Source: Rhodobacteraceae bacterium UBA3087
Lineage (GTDB): Bacteria; Pseudomonadota; Alphaproteobacteria; Rhodobacterales; Rhodobacteraceae
Direction: 5' to 3'
NCBI GenBank assembly: GCA_002367285.1
Contig: DFBF01000129.1
Coordinates: 436 to 5,515, forward strand
Length of the DNA: 5,080 bases
In this document: positions 4,986 to 5,080 of the stretch, in pieces
How positions within the stretch are numbered: position 1 is the first letter of the stretch
How the letters are laid out: each line of letters begins with the position of its first letter
The notes under the pieces: model-generated
Told to the model about the DNA's origin: nothing
The model's input: only the letters and a program-made list of their open reading frames with translations
Databases searched by the model: none
Program-made: the position numbers and the translations under genes

Positions 4986-5080
4986 TCAGCCATCCACACG
5001 AATGGCGGCGTTTTTCGGATCATATGGGCTGTCTTCGACAATCACCGCATCCCACAGTTGGTTCTGCATTTTGACCTTCA
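4986..5080 (-). CDS. C-terminal end of an unrecognised gene, running off the window
   Basis: The reverse strand reads 30 residues, KVKMQNQLWDAVIVEDSPYD then PKNAAIRVDG, and a TGA stop at 4988-4986. Codon use and the mix of residues look coding. The rest of the gene is beyond the window edge. I do not recognise the family. An ATG within it is preceded by AAGG, so a 27-residue ORF is possible, but a partial larger gene is more likely. It lies 42 bases upstream of the metallopeptidase gene on the same strand and may share a transcript with it. Confidence 0.55.
   Translation of the reverse strand, partial: KVKMQNQLWDAVIVEDSPYDPKNAAIRVDG

Overview
The window is GC-rich DNA with dense genes, good Shine-Dalgarno sites and protein sequences that look alphaproteobacterial. 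The protein style and the meta-cleavage gene order suggest Rhodobacterales (Roseobacter-like), but no marker gene proves this. No rRNA, tRNA, CRISPR array, insertion sequence or transposase is visible.

Region 1 (1-1772, + strand) is a decayed piece of a homoprotocatechuate (3,4-dihydroxyphenylacetate) meta-cleavage operon, in the order hpaE, hpaD, hpaG-type, hpaH. hpaE is the 3' end of an aldehyde dehydrogenase with an in-frame amber codon. hpaD, the ring-cleaving dioxygenase, is complete with all recognisable catalytic residues. The fumarylacetoacetate-hydrolase-family gene keeps its true start and true end but has lost two internal blocks, one with a frameshift. The hydratase gene has a one-base frameshift at a G run and stops at well under half length. 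Ribosome binding sites and the coupled ATGA junction survive, so the operon skeleton is visible although the pathway is interrupted at several steps.

Region 2 (1773-3054) holds an inverted repeat just after the wreckage, then one gene for a secreted, cysteine-rich multidomain protein: signal peptide, bacterial SH3, beta-gamma-crystallin-like Greek-key domain, proline-rich linker and a conserved C-terminal domain. A TTCG-capped hairpin follows it.

Region 3 (3055-4219) holds two single-gene units on the + strand. The first is an AhpD-like carboxymuconolactone decarboxylase-family protein with a CxxC motif, preceded by a two-part inverted repeat and followed by a strong intrinsic terminator. 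The second is a DUF937/YidB-like protein ending in a calcium-loop-like DxDGDGS motif.

Region 4 (4236-5080, - strand) converges on region 3. It holds a secreted HExxH metallopeptidase-like protein and, upstream of it in the same direction, the last 30 codons of an unrecognised gene running off the window.

No wholly new system is evident. The most notable points are the internal-deletion decay of the hpa operon around an intact dioxygenase, and the unusual SH3/crystallin secreted protein.
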